From VXNE01 sp965200505 (GTDB lineage: Bacteria; Pseudomonadota; Gammaproteobacteria; Pseudomonadales; Azotimanducaceae), in NCBI GenBank assembly GCA_965200505.1, contig OZ241343.1, positions 2,046,001 to 2,110,000 on the forward strand: a stretch of 64,000 nucleotides of DNA, in the 5' to 3' direction. Shown piece by piece: positions 24,615 to 31,604 of the stretch (position 1 is its first letter; the number at the start of each line of letters is the position of its first letter). Both the position numbers and the translations under genes were made by a program. The notes under the pieces were generated by a model, which was not told where the DNA came from, did not search any database, and was given only the letters and a program-made list of their open reading frames with translations.

Positions 24615-27572
24615 CTACGCGGCGGCACCGCCCACCTCTTTTCCCCTCAACCGCAGCTTCAACTGCTCCGGCTCATCCACCTTCTTCGGATACGCCAACC
24701 GCGCCAAGTCGTAGAGGGCCTCGAAATCGTTGCTGGACGCGGCGGCCTCGCTCTGCAGGGCCACGTTGGTGAAGCGGCGGGATACCGGCAGCACTTCCAG
24801 CACCGCCTTGAACGCCGGAAACAACCGGGCGTCCTGATCCATGCCCGTGTTCGCCAGCAGGTCTCGCGCCGCGGCCAGAGACCGGCTGCGGGAGACGCTG
24901 GCGGCATGGTGCAGCGTGTCGATGATCCCGTGGCTGCCGTCCACCGGGCCGAGGGCGCCTTTCGCCGCCCGCGTGGCGCTGTCCCACAGCCGGAAGTCCC
25001 CGCCGCGCTTCTCGCCGAGCCGCTTCGTCACTTGCGCGTCCATGTCCACGCCCACGGCGCGGGCCAGGCGCAGCGCTTCGTCGTAGGCGAAGATGGGTGC
25101 CTTGAAGGCGTCCCACGCCAGCACGAAGAAGGCGGTGGGCGCGTCCAAATCTCCTTCCGTCTTCTTGTGCGTCAACTGCTCCAAGCGCCAGCGCTTCACC
25201 TCACGGCGGGCGGCGTCCAAGGCGTCTTCCGGCGTGGCGGCGTAGGGGTCCCAATCATCCTCAAGCAAGTCCTGCTGGCCGCGGCGCATGGCGGCGGGGC
25301 GCTCTCTGGGTGTGCCGCGGGTGAGCGGCCAGTTGCGCGAGAACTCCTCCAGCGCCGGGCCGAAGCATGCGAGGTACAAGTCCACCCCCGCGATGCCCGC
25401 CGCTTGGAACTCCGCCACACGGGTGCGAACTGCGTCCGCCACGCGGGGTTCCGCGTCTTCCCAGTAAGTGACGGCCGAATCGCGCACTTCGTCAGCCTTT
25501 TCCCGCGGACGTGGGCGGCAGGCGAGGAAGACGGTGCTTTTGGCTGCTGCCTTATTCTTGATGTGCAAGCCCCCTTCGGACTCAGTGTTCACAGGCCATG
25601 AGGCCGTAATGATGAAACCCGCCTCCATCAGGCCTTTGGCGAGCGCGTCCCAGGCGCCGGTGGCCTTGTGGGTGAACATCAGCGTCATGATGCCGTTGGC
25701 TTTAAGCACCCGCCGGCACTCGCGGAAGATGGCCGCCATGCGTTCCTGATAGTCGCGCCCGGCCAGCGCCCGTGCGCCCTTCTCGCCCGCGAAACGCGCC
25801 GGGTTGGCCACGGCTTCGTTCTCCTTGTCCGTGAGTTGGCGGCTGAACAGCTCGGGGAAGACGTGCCCAGCGGTGCGTTTCAGCCAGACGTAGAAGAAAT
25901 CCGAGAGTTCGGCGTACATCACGTTGTCGTAGTAGGGCGGGTCCATCACCACCGCGTCAATGCTGCCGGTTGCGATGTGATCGAGGCTATCCGCCGACTT
26001 GCAGGTGATGGTGACGGGCGGCGGTCTGGGTGGTGCTTCGGCGGTCTGGTCGAAGAGGCCAGAAGCGCTGGCCTTGGGGTGGACGAGTTCGACGAGCTCC
26101 TTGATGCACTTGGCAGTCTTTTGGACTGCCCAGTCGTAGCCGACGCCAGCAACGAGGGGTGCCATCTCCGCGTAGGACCAGACGAAGGCGAGGTCATGTC
26201 GGTTGAAGATGTGCCTAATGCCCCGTCCCGTGTTCGTGTCCCAGTAGCTGCATCTATTGTTGTAATCCAAAAGCGTGTCCAACGCGATAGCCAGATAGCC
26301 GTAAGCGGCCTTGCTCACGTCGGTGAGTTCGCCGGCGGCTCGATCCGCGTCGAGCAGCTCCCGAAACACCTCCACGTTGGTGCCGTGGCAGAGGAGTTGG
26401 CGCGGCGAGAACAGGTCGCGCCACGCCGTCATGCCGTAGCGCATGGGTTCCGTCGTCTTGTTGCCGTCCGGGATGCGCTCGCTCGGCACCATGTCGAACG
26501 CCTCCCACTCCGGCAGCTTCTTTGCAAGCACCGCGCGAATCTCGGCGCTGTTGTCGTCCTCCGCCCGCGGCGCCCGATAGCCGCGAACCCACTTCTCGCG
26601 CTCGCGCCCGCTCTTCGTCGGAACGCGCACACGCCGCTTGAAGACCACGGCGTACAACTGCTCACCCATCCGCCCGGCTTGCGCCTGCGCCTTGATCTCG
26701 TCCCCCTTGATCTGCCGCTGGCAGTCCGAATACGGACACAGCCCATCCCCCCGCGCCACCGTCCCCGCAGACTGCCGCTCCGCCGCATCGACGATCTCGA
26801 ACCCGCACACCCGCCGCTCACTCCCCGGCCCATCGGCCAACTCCGGCACGAGGCGAACGCCCTTGCCGCCCGGTGCCAGCCGCCAGTTCGGAGACAGCGG
26901 CACAAGCCCAGCGCAGTAAGGACAGGCGATGGTGCGGGCGTAGAGGTAGGTGATGTCCAACTGCTTGGGCTGCTCACGCTGCGGAAAGAACGCCGCCAAC
27001 CGCGCCTCCACCGCCTCCCGATGTCGCTCCGCCAAGTCCGTGAAGCAATCCTGAACGCCAGGCATGAGCGACCAACGGATGGTCGCGTCGCAAACCAGCC
27101 CGGCGACCGGGTTAAGGTCGTTTGCCTGCACTGAGAGACCTAGGCGGGTCGCTTCGAACGGAATGTTCCCGCCACCCGCGGTCGGATCGAGAAACGCGAT
27201 ATGACCGACGTCACCAACGGACTCAGCCAGCCACTCCTTTTCGACCTCTCCAAGCGAAAACCCGAATGCCCGCGCATAGCCGTATGGGTCGTCCACCCTG
27301 ACACCCGTTCGCCGAGCCTGGTCAATGGCCACACGCCCCGCAATGGGGTCGCCATGAATGCCAAGCGCACGGCGGAACCGGGATCGGTCGACGTCCGCCG
27401 GCAGCAAGGACGCGAGCACTGCCGCCCGAGACGCCACCAACGGCCGCCGCGCCCACCAGACATGCAGCCGATTCGGTGCCGGAAACGGCGTCATCGGCGT
27501 CCGCTCTCGAAGGCTCTCGATGCCGATCTCCGTGATCGGCAGCCAGCGCTCGATTAGCCGAATGTCAGGCAC
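24615..27572 (-). CDS. DUF1156-type DNA methyltransferase (defence methylase)
   Basis: A 985-residue adenine-type DNA methylase from GTG 27572. It opens with the DUF1156 segment (RLIERWLPITEI...RLHVWWARRPLVASR), then FLDPTAGGGNIPFEA (SAM-binding, near residue 129) and, far downstream, VMDPPYYDNVMYAELSDFFY (catalytic DPPY, near 543). A Cys pair CPYC near residue 215 and single later cysteines suggest a zinc-bound insert. ANGIMTLMFTHK belongs to the last part of the Rossmann core. In this island it would supply self/non-self marking for the DUF499 ATPase and PLD-SNF2 helicase, as in the reported helicase-methylase-ATPase set. Divergent from the second Ubl operon across 237 bp. Confidence 0.9.
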   Translation of the reverse strand: MPDIRLIERWLPITEIGIESLRERTPMTPFPAPNRLHVWWARRPLVASRAAVLASLLPADVDRSRFRRALGIHGDPIAGRVAIDQARRTGVRVDDPYGYARAFGFSLGEVEKEWLAESVGDVGHIAFLDPTAGGGNIPFEATRLGLSVQANDLNPVAGLVCDATIRWSLMPGVQDCFTDLAERHREAVEARLAAFFPQREQPKQLDITYLYARTIACPYCAGLVPLSPNWRLAPGGKGVRLVPELADGPGSERRVCGFEIVDAAERQSAGTVARGDGLCPYSDCQRQIKGDEIKAQAQAGRMGEQLYAVVFKRRVRVPTKSGREREKWVRGYRAPRAEDDNSAEIRAVLAKKLPEWEAFDMVPSERIPDGNKTTEPMRYGMTAWRDLFSPRQLLCHGTNVEVFRELLDADRAAGELTDVSKAAYGYLAIALDTLLDYNNRCSYWDTNTGRGIRHIFNRHDLAFVWSYAEMAPLVAGVGYDWAVQKTAKCIKELVELVHPKASASGLFDQTAEAPPRPPPVTITCKSADSLDHIATGSIDAVVMDPPYYDNVMYAELSDFFYVWLKRTAGHVFPELFSRQLTDKENEAVANPARFAGEKGARALAGRDYQERMAAIFRECRRVLKANGIMTLMFTHKATGAWDALAKGLMEAGFIITASWPVNTESEGGLHIKNKAAAKSTVFLACRPRPREKADEVRDSAVTYWEDAEPRVADAVRTRVAEFQAAGIAGVDLYLACFGPALEEFSRNWPLTRGTPRERPAAMRRGQQDLLEDDWDPYAATPEDALDAARREVKRWRLEQLTHKKTEGDLDAPTAFFVLAWDAFKAPIFAYDEALRLARAVGVDMDAQVTKRLGEKRGGDFRLWDSATRAAKGALGPVDGSHGIIDTLHHAASVSRSRSLAAARDLLANTGMDQDARLFPAFKAVLEVLPVSRRFTNVALQSEAAASSNDFEALYDLARLAYPKKVDEPEQLKLRLRGKEVGGAAA

Positions 27573-27692
27573 TCTACGTTCCCAGAATCAGCGAAAGAGC
27601 GACACTTCGAGGTGCTATCGTGCCTAGGGCAATCGCGAATAGTTCATTAATTTTCAATGCTTTATGTCAATTCTGAATCGAGTTTCGAGTGG

Positions 27693-27721
27693 TTGACGAT
27701 CTGTCGGTTGCATTGCATACT
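27693..27721 (+). promoter_or_regulatory. Sigma-70 type promoter for the single-Ubl operon
   Basis: TTGACG at 27693-27698 (5 of 6 to the -35 consensus) is followed after exactly 17 bp by CATACT at 27716-27721 (4 of 6 to the -10). Transcription would begin near 27728, about 80 nt before the first gene of the operon. The surrounding intergenic region is distinctly A+T-rich compared with its neighbours. Confidence 0.6.
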
Positions 27722-27809
27722 GTTCGGACATACAATGGGTGCTCGCTTCGTTGGGGCAGCGCATACTACACGCAGCCCACCGACACGAGCGGAAGGCAAG
27801 GAGACAGCC

Positions 27810-28112
27810 ATGAGCGACATTTCAGGCGGTGACCAAGGCGAGGCGGGTCCGGTCGCCAGCGTACAGGACGATACCGAGGTCAGCCTTGTGCAGATCGAGG
27901 TGAACGGCGTCACCATTGAGGTCACAAAGGAGGTAGTCGTCCACACAGTCCTAGAGAAGGCCAAGGATGCTGGCTGCATCGAGGGAGCGGTCGACGAGTA
28001 CGTGATCGAGAAAGTCTCGGCCGCGGGCGAGTTGAGTGGCCATGAGACCATCGTTGTGGAAGAGCACCAGAAGTTCTTGGCAGTGCCGACCGGCAAGACG
28101 GACGTCGCCTAG
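27810..28112 (+). CDS. Single-domain ubiquitin-like modifier
   Basis: A 100-residue beta-grasp ubiquitin-like protein from ATG 27810 (AAGGAG 7 nt upstream). A flexible acidic N-terminus of about 30 residues precedes VQIEVNGVTIEVTKEVVVHTVLEKA (beta hairpin and helix), DEYVIEKVS and ETIVVEEHQKFLAVPTG, the pattern of a single multi-ubiquitin-type domain. After the PTG the chain continues five residues (KTDVA), so exposure of a terminal glycine would need a protease, and the JAB domain encoded two genes on could do it (inference). It starts a four-gene operon with E2-like, JAB-E1 and DUF2971 genes, comparable in logic to Bil-type antiphage ubiquitination operons, though JAB and E1 are fused here. 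Confidence 0.85.
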   Translation: MSDISGGDQGEAGPVASVQDDTEVSLVQIEVNGVTIEVTKEVVVHTVLEKAKDAGCIEGAVDEYVIEKVSAAGELSGHETIVVEEHQKFLAVPTGKTDVA

Positions 28113-28134
28113 AACAAGCCGAAAGGACAGTGGG

Positions 28135-28521
28135 GTGAACGTAGATCAGCGCATCCGGCAAGAACTTGCCGATCTCGGCTACAGGCCCGATGTGGTCCAA
28201 GCGGATACGGTTGCCGGTCCGCAGCGGGTGGTTACGTTCGACTGCACAGTTCCTGTGGGTCGCTTTCGAGGGCAAAGGCTCCGCGTTGGCATCTCCACGC
28301 AATGCGAAGCTGTCGGATATCCAGAGATACCGCCCCATTGGATATTCATCAGCCCTCCCATAACGGACACCCAAGACGGTGCAAACCACGGCCTATGCAC
28401 GTTCGGAGGCAGAGATTGGGTTGCGTTGAGCCGACCACCTGGTGAATTCTGGGACAAGGCTACCAACAAGGGGATGCATGCGTACTTGGAGCACCTTAGC
28501 AAGGTGTGGCGCCAAATATGA
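28135..28521 (+). CDS. E2-like ubiquitin-conjugating protein
   Basis: A 128-residue E2/UBC-fold protein. GTG 28135 is chosen because GAAAGGA lies just upstream and it follows the Ubl stop by 22 bp; an earlier in-frame ATG lies inside the Ubl gene. The fold pattern is visible: VTFDCTVPVG, GYPEIPPHWIFISPP (the Y-P...P-P core of E2 proteins), then HGLCTFGGRDWVALSRPPGEFW. C88 in HGLC is the likely thioester cysteine by position; C37 and C57 are the only others. Its stop overlaps the ATG of the JAB-E1 gene (ATGA). It differs strongly from the cysteine-free E2-like protein of the other operon. Confidence 0.82.
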   Translation: MNVDQRIRQELADLGYRPDVVQADTVAGPQRVVTFDCTVPVGRFRGQRLRVGISTQCEAVGYPEIPPHWIFISPPITDTQDGANHGLCTFGGRDWVALSRPPGEFWDKATNKGMHAYLEHLSKVWRQI

Positions 28522-29978
28522 AAGCCATCCAGTGGTATGAGGTCTTGCTTACGGACCAAGCACACAGGGATGCCTGTGCGCACCTCCTACAGCATTTCAA
28601 ACGCGGGCGAATGCAGGAGGACTTGTGCTTCGGTCTGTGGACTCCTAGTACAGGTCGACATCGGAAGACAGCCATTGTTACGGACATCTTGCTCCCCAAG
28701 GATGACGAGCGGGAGCTACATGGGAACGCTAGCTTTAGCGGCGGCTACTTGGCACGTGCGACTAGGAGTGCGGTATCGAACCGCAAAGGCTTGGTGTTCA
28801 TGCATAGCCATCCTAGTCCAGGCTGGCAAGACATGAGCATCCCTGATATTGCTGCCGAAAGAGATTGGATCGCCGACACATCAAGAGCGACCAGACATCC
28901 ATTGGTGGGAATGACGGTAGGTGTTGACGCGCATTGGAGCGCACGTTTCTGGACAGAGGAGGGACGCAACAAAGCAAGGCACTGGTGCAAGAAGGTTCGT
29001 CTGATGGACCGGACGCGCTTGCAGGTGTGGCGGCGACCAACCACAGAAGCACCGAGCAGACGATACCAACGAAGAACCATAGAAAGCTGGGGAGAACAGA
29101 AGCAGCGTGACCTCGAAGCATTGCGCATAGGCATTGTCGGCCTCGGGAGCGTTGGCAGCGTTGTGGCAGAGGGTTTAGCTAGAATTGGTGCGCGCGAGAT
29201 CGTTCTAATTGACCACGATCTTGTGGAAGAGCATAACCTAGATCGACTGCTAAACGCACACAGAAGGGACATCGGGCATTCCAAAACAGACATCGCGGAA
29301 AGAGCCGTTAGGAAGGCAAGTACGGCCGACAACTTGTTGGTGATCAACCATCGCCTGAGAATCCAGCATCGCGAAGCTCTCGCGTCAGCCAAGGATTGCG
29401 ACATCCTCGTCAGTTGCGTTGACAGCCCTGTTGCGCGAGACCTCCTGAACCGGACCGCATACAGGGATGGCATCCCCGTGGTCGATGGAGGTGCCGAAAT
29501 CCGCAAGATGCCAAACCACGAGAGTATGAACGCTGCTCGTTGGAAGGCGCATGTTGCGAGCCCATACAGCGAATGCCTTAGGTGCAACGGTCAATACACT
29601 TCCAGCGACGTCATGCTTGAACTAGATGGATCATGGGAAAATCCCAACTACATTAGGAACGCGGAGCGCACCAACAAGCGTGCCGAGAACGTATTCTGCG
29701 TGAGCTTGGCGACTGGTAGTGAACTGTTGAACATGGCAGTTCGGCTAGTGGTTGCGGACTCTTGGTGGCCTCCTTTTCTTGGGATCGAACGCAACTTTGT
29801 TACTGGGCGAACGAAAGCGAGGATAGACCTTTGCCATGAGAGTTGCAGCATCTTTGCGGAACGGTGGATGGGAGACGATAGCAGTGAGATTCCTTATCTG
29901 GATACTTCGCATGTAGTTGTTGCATGCAGAAGAGTGTTTAGAGCTTTCGCAGGCGTTCTTCGGGGATGGAGAAGTTGA
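28518..29978 (+). CDS. JAB peptidase - E1-like fusion (single-Ubl operon)
   Basis: A 486-residue fusion from ATG 28518 (overlaps the E2 stop; a GTG four codons earlier is possible). JAB domain: VFMHSHPSPGWQDMSIPD, with H96, H98, S107 and D110 as metal and catalytic residues; the spacing between the second His and the Ser is eight rather than the usual seven. E1 domain: LRIGIVGLGSVGSVVAEGL and VLIDHDLVEEHNLDRLL, then CDILVSCVDSPVARDLLN; a CxxC in YSECLRCNGQ and cysteines near the C-terminus may bind zinc. It should process and adenylate the Ubl encoded two genes upstream. Codon use is much less G+C-biased than in the other JAB-E1 gene, indicating a separate origin. Confidence 0.9.
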   Translation: MKAIQWYEVLLTDQAHRDACAHLLQHFKRGRMQEDLCFGLWTPSTGRHRKTAIVTDILLPKDDERELHGNASFSGGYLARATRSAVSNRKGLVFMHSHPSPGWQDMSIPDIAAERDWIADTSRATRHPLVGMTVGVDAHWSARFWTEEGRNKARHWCKKVRLMDRTRLQVWRRPTTEAPSRRYQRRTIESWGEQKQRDLEALRIGIVGLGSVGSVVAEGLARIGAREIVLIDHDLVEEHNLDRLLNAHRRDIGHSKTDIAERAVRKASTADNLLVINHRLRIQHREALASAKDCDILVSCVDSPVARDLLNRTAYRDGIPVVDGGAEIRKMPNHESMNAARWKAHVASPYSECLRCNGQYTSSDVMLELDGSWENPNYIRNAERTNKRAENVFCVSLATGSELLNMAVRLVVADSWWPPFLGIERNFVTGRTKARIDLCHESCSIFAERWMGDDSSEIPYLDTSHVVVACRRVFRAFAGVLRGWRS

Positions 29979-30982
29979 ACGTGAATGGAACAGACGAAAC
30001 GTGGCGCGACCTACTTAGCTGCCTAGAAGACATTAGGCGGATGGCTGGAGACGAGCGTTCCGACAGGGTACGAGAGCTTCCGGGCCTAGCGGCCAATCTT
30101 GCTCTGTATAGCGATACTCTAGCCGAAAAGCAAGAACTGGTTCACTACACTTCGTGGGATAGAGCAATGGCCATCTTGCGAAACAAGAATCCTGTTATGC
30201 GCATGTATCACTATGAGCTTGCCAATGATCCTGAAGAAGGACAGATTTTGCCAAGCCCTTGGAAGGCTATCTACAAGGAGGCGAATGCGTGCATTAGGCG
30301 CTGGAGGAAGGCGAGTCATCTAGGAGTAACGAGTACCATTGATGGTGGCGACGCTTACGGCTGTTCCTTTTCTTCTAATGGGAGGGGTGTAGAGGACAAG
30401 CTGACGTTTTGGCGATTTTACGGAAATGATGGGGAGGGATGTTCATTTAGGGTGTCGAGGAGCATTTTCTTCTCAAGGGAATATCGTGGCATCTACCAAG
30501 TCAGATATAGACACTCGAACGGCACAGCAGTAGATGACGAGGGGAAAGCGGAAGATCAGATGGTGGCACAGCGAATGCGCCAGTTGCTTGGCTCAACTAA
30601 GGATATCGTCGATAGCGCTACCGAATCAGACGACGTTTCGACGTGCAGGGTAGCTATAGAGTCTTTGTGCAGAGTCTTAGGTGGGTATCGCCACCTCATT
30701 AAGAATGCACGCTACTCGGATGAAAGGGAGTGGAGGATGGTAAGAGTCATGCCGCCCAAAGTGAAATTCGACTTGGATCACAGTAACTTGGTGAGAAGGT
30801 ACGTTGATGGATTGCCATGGCGTACGCTATTGTCGTCTGGATCGGTGGTAACGGTTGGGCCTAGAGTACGCAATAGGGTGGCTGCGTTGGCTTACGTCAA
30901 GCGCTTGGTGGACGAAAAGCGGAAATTCACCGGTTCCGACGTGAAAGCATCTGTGCAGAGGTACCGGCGGAGCGATCGCTAG
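29966..30982 (+). CDS. DUF2971 family protein (candidate effector of single-Ubl operon)
   Basis: A 338-residue protein from ATG 29966, overlapping the JAB-E1 gene by 13 bp. DUF2971 is recognised from LVHYTSWDRAMAILRNK near the start, YGCSFSSNGRGVEDKLTFWRFYGNDGEGCSF, and ARYSDEREWRMVRV near residue 255. No function is proven. The order His (HYTS), Ser (FSS), Glu (EREW) recalls ADP-ribosyltransferase active sites, but this is only a pattern comparison. The tight coupling to a Ubl-E2-JAB-E1 set suggests that it is either the effector or a modified target. The hand-counted G+C of a sample line is about 50%, well below the flanking genes. It ends 36 bp from the oppositely oriented partner of the DUF499 ATPase. 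Confidence 0.75.
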   Translation: MEKLNVNGTDETWRDLLSCLEDIRRMAGDERSDRVRELPGLAANLALYSDTLAEKQELVHYTSWDRAMAILRNKNPVMRMYHYELANDPEEGQILPSPWKAIYKEANACIRRWRKASHLGVTSTIDGGDAYGCSFSSNGRGVEDKLTFWRFYGNDGEGCSFRVSRSIFFSREYRGIYQVRYRHSNGTAVDDEGKAEDQMVAQRMRQLLGSTKDIVDSATESDDVSTCRVAIESLCRVLGGYRHLIKNARYSDEREWRMVRVMPPKVKFDLDHSNLVRRYVDGLPWRTLLSSGSVVTVGPRVRNRVAALAYVKRLVDEKRKFTGSDVKASVQRYRRSDR

Positions 30983-31017
30983 GGGTATATGGTCGCGTGT
31001 TCTGGGCAGCCACCGCT

Positions 31018-31593
31018 TCAGAAATGGCGCGGAAGTCCGCCCAGCCGTAGGGAATGAGGGGATAGTCGGGGGTGGACATGGCGGGTTACGACGCGAGCGC
31101 CCGTGCGCTTGCGCTTCGGTTCCGTCAGCAGCATCCGCAGTGCCGCCAGCACCCGTCGTGGGCGCTTGCGGTGCATGGCCATGCCGAGCCAGTACGCGGC
31201 TTCTTCGCGCCGCATGGCGTCGATGCCCTCCGCCACCATGCGCATGCTCTCTCGATTGCGCATCGGCGCCAGGCAGCGGAACAGCAGGCCGAGCGTCAGG
31301 GCCAAGTCCTCGCTGAGGGCGCGATGGATGGCCGCACCCTTCTTCCCTCGCCCGCCGCTGCCACCGCCCACGCGAATTCCAGACTGCGCCAGCTTGCGTA
31401 GCAGCCGATGTTCCACGAGCTCCAGATTGCGTCCGCGTAGGCCGGCCACTCGTGTTGGCGCGGTTATCTGCGGCGTGGCTGGGCTTGGCAGTTGCCACAC
31501 TTCGTACTCGCTCTGGGCGATGCGCAGTTGGCACACGCGCAGTTCGTAGCGTGGCGTGGCTGCGGCCAACGCGATGGGCACTGGCTCCGTCAT
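31018..31593 (-). CDS. Small partner protein of the DUF499 ATPase, unrecognised
   Basis: A 191-residue protein from ATG 31593, 11 bp after the DUF499 stop; a TTG three codons earlier is possible. I do not recognise the domain with certainty. The N-terminal 60 residues look like a beta-rich strand-turn segment (RYELRVCQLRIAQSEYEVWQL), residues 65-90 form an amphipathic basic region (LRGRNLELVEHRLLRKLAQSGI), and the rest is helical and Arg-rich (LFRCLAPMRNRESMRMVAEGI, AYWLGMAMHRKRPRRVLAALRML). The basic character fits DNA binding or docking onto the ATPase. Position and spacing make it part of the helicase-methylase-ATPase set, cut off from the methylase by the opposite-strand Ubl operon. Confidence 0.6.
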   Translation of the reverse strand: MTEPVPIALAAATPRYELRVCQLRIAQSEYEVWQLPSPATPQITAPTRVAGLRGRNLELVEHRLLRKLAQSGIRVGGGSGGRGKKGAAIHRALSEDLALTLGLLFRCLAPMRNRESMRMVAEGIDAMRREEAAYWLGMAMHRKRPRRVLAALRMLLTEPKRKRTGARVVTRHVHPRLSPHSLRLGGLPRHF

Positions 31594-31604
31594 GGTCGTC
31601 AATC

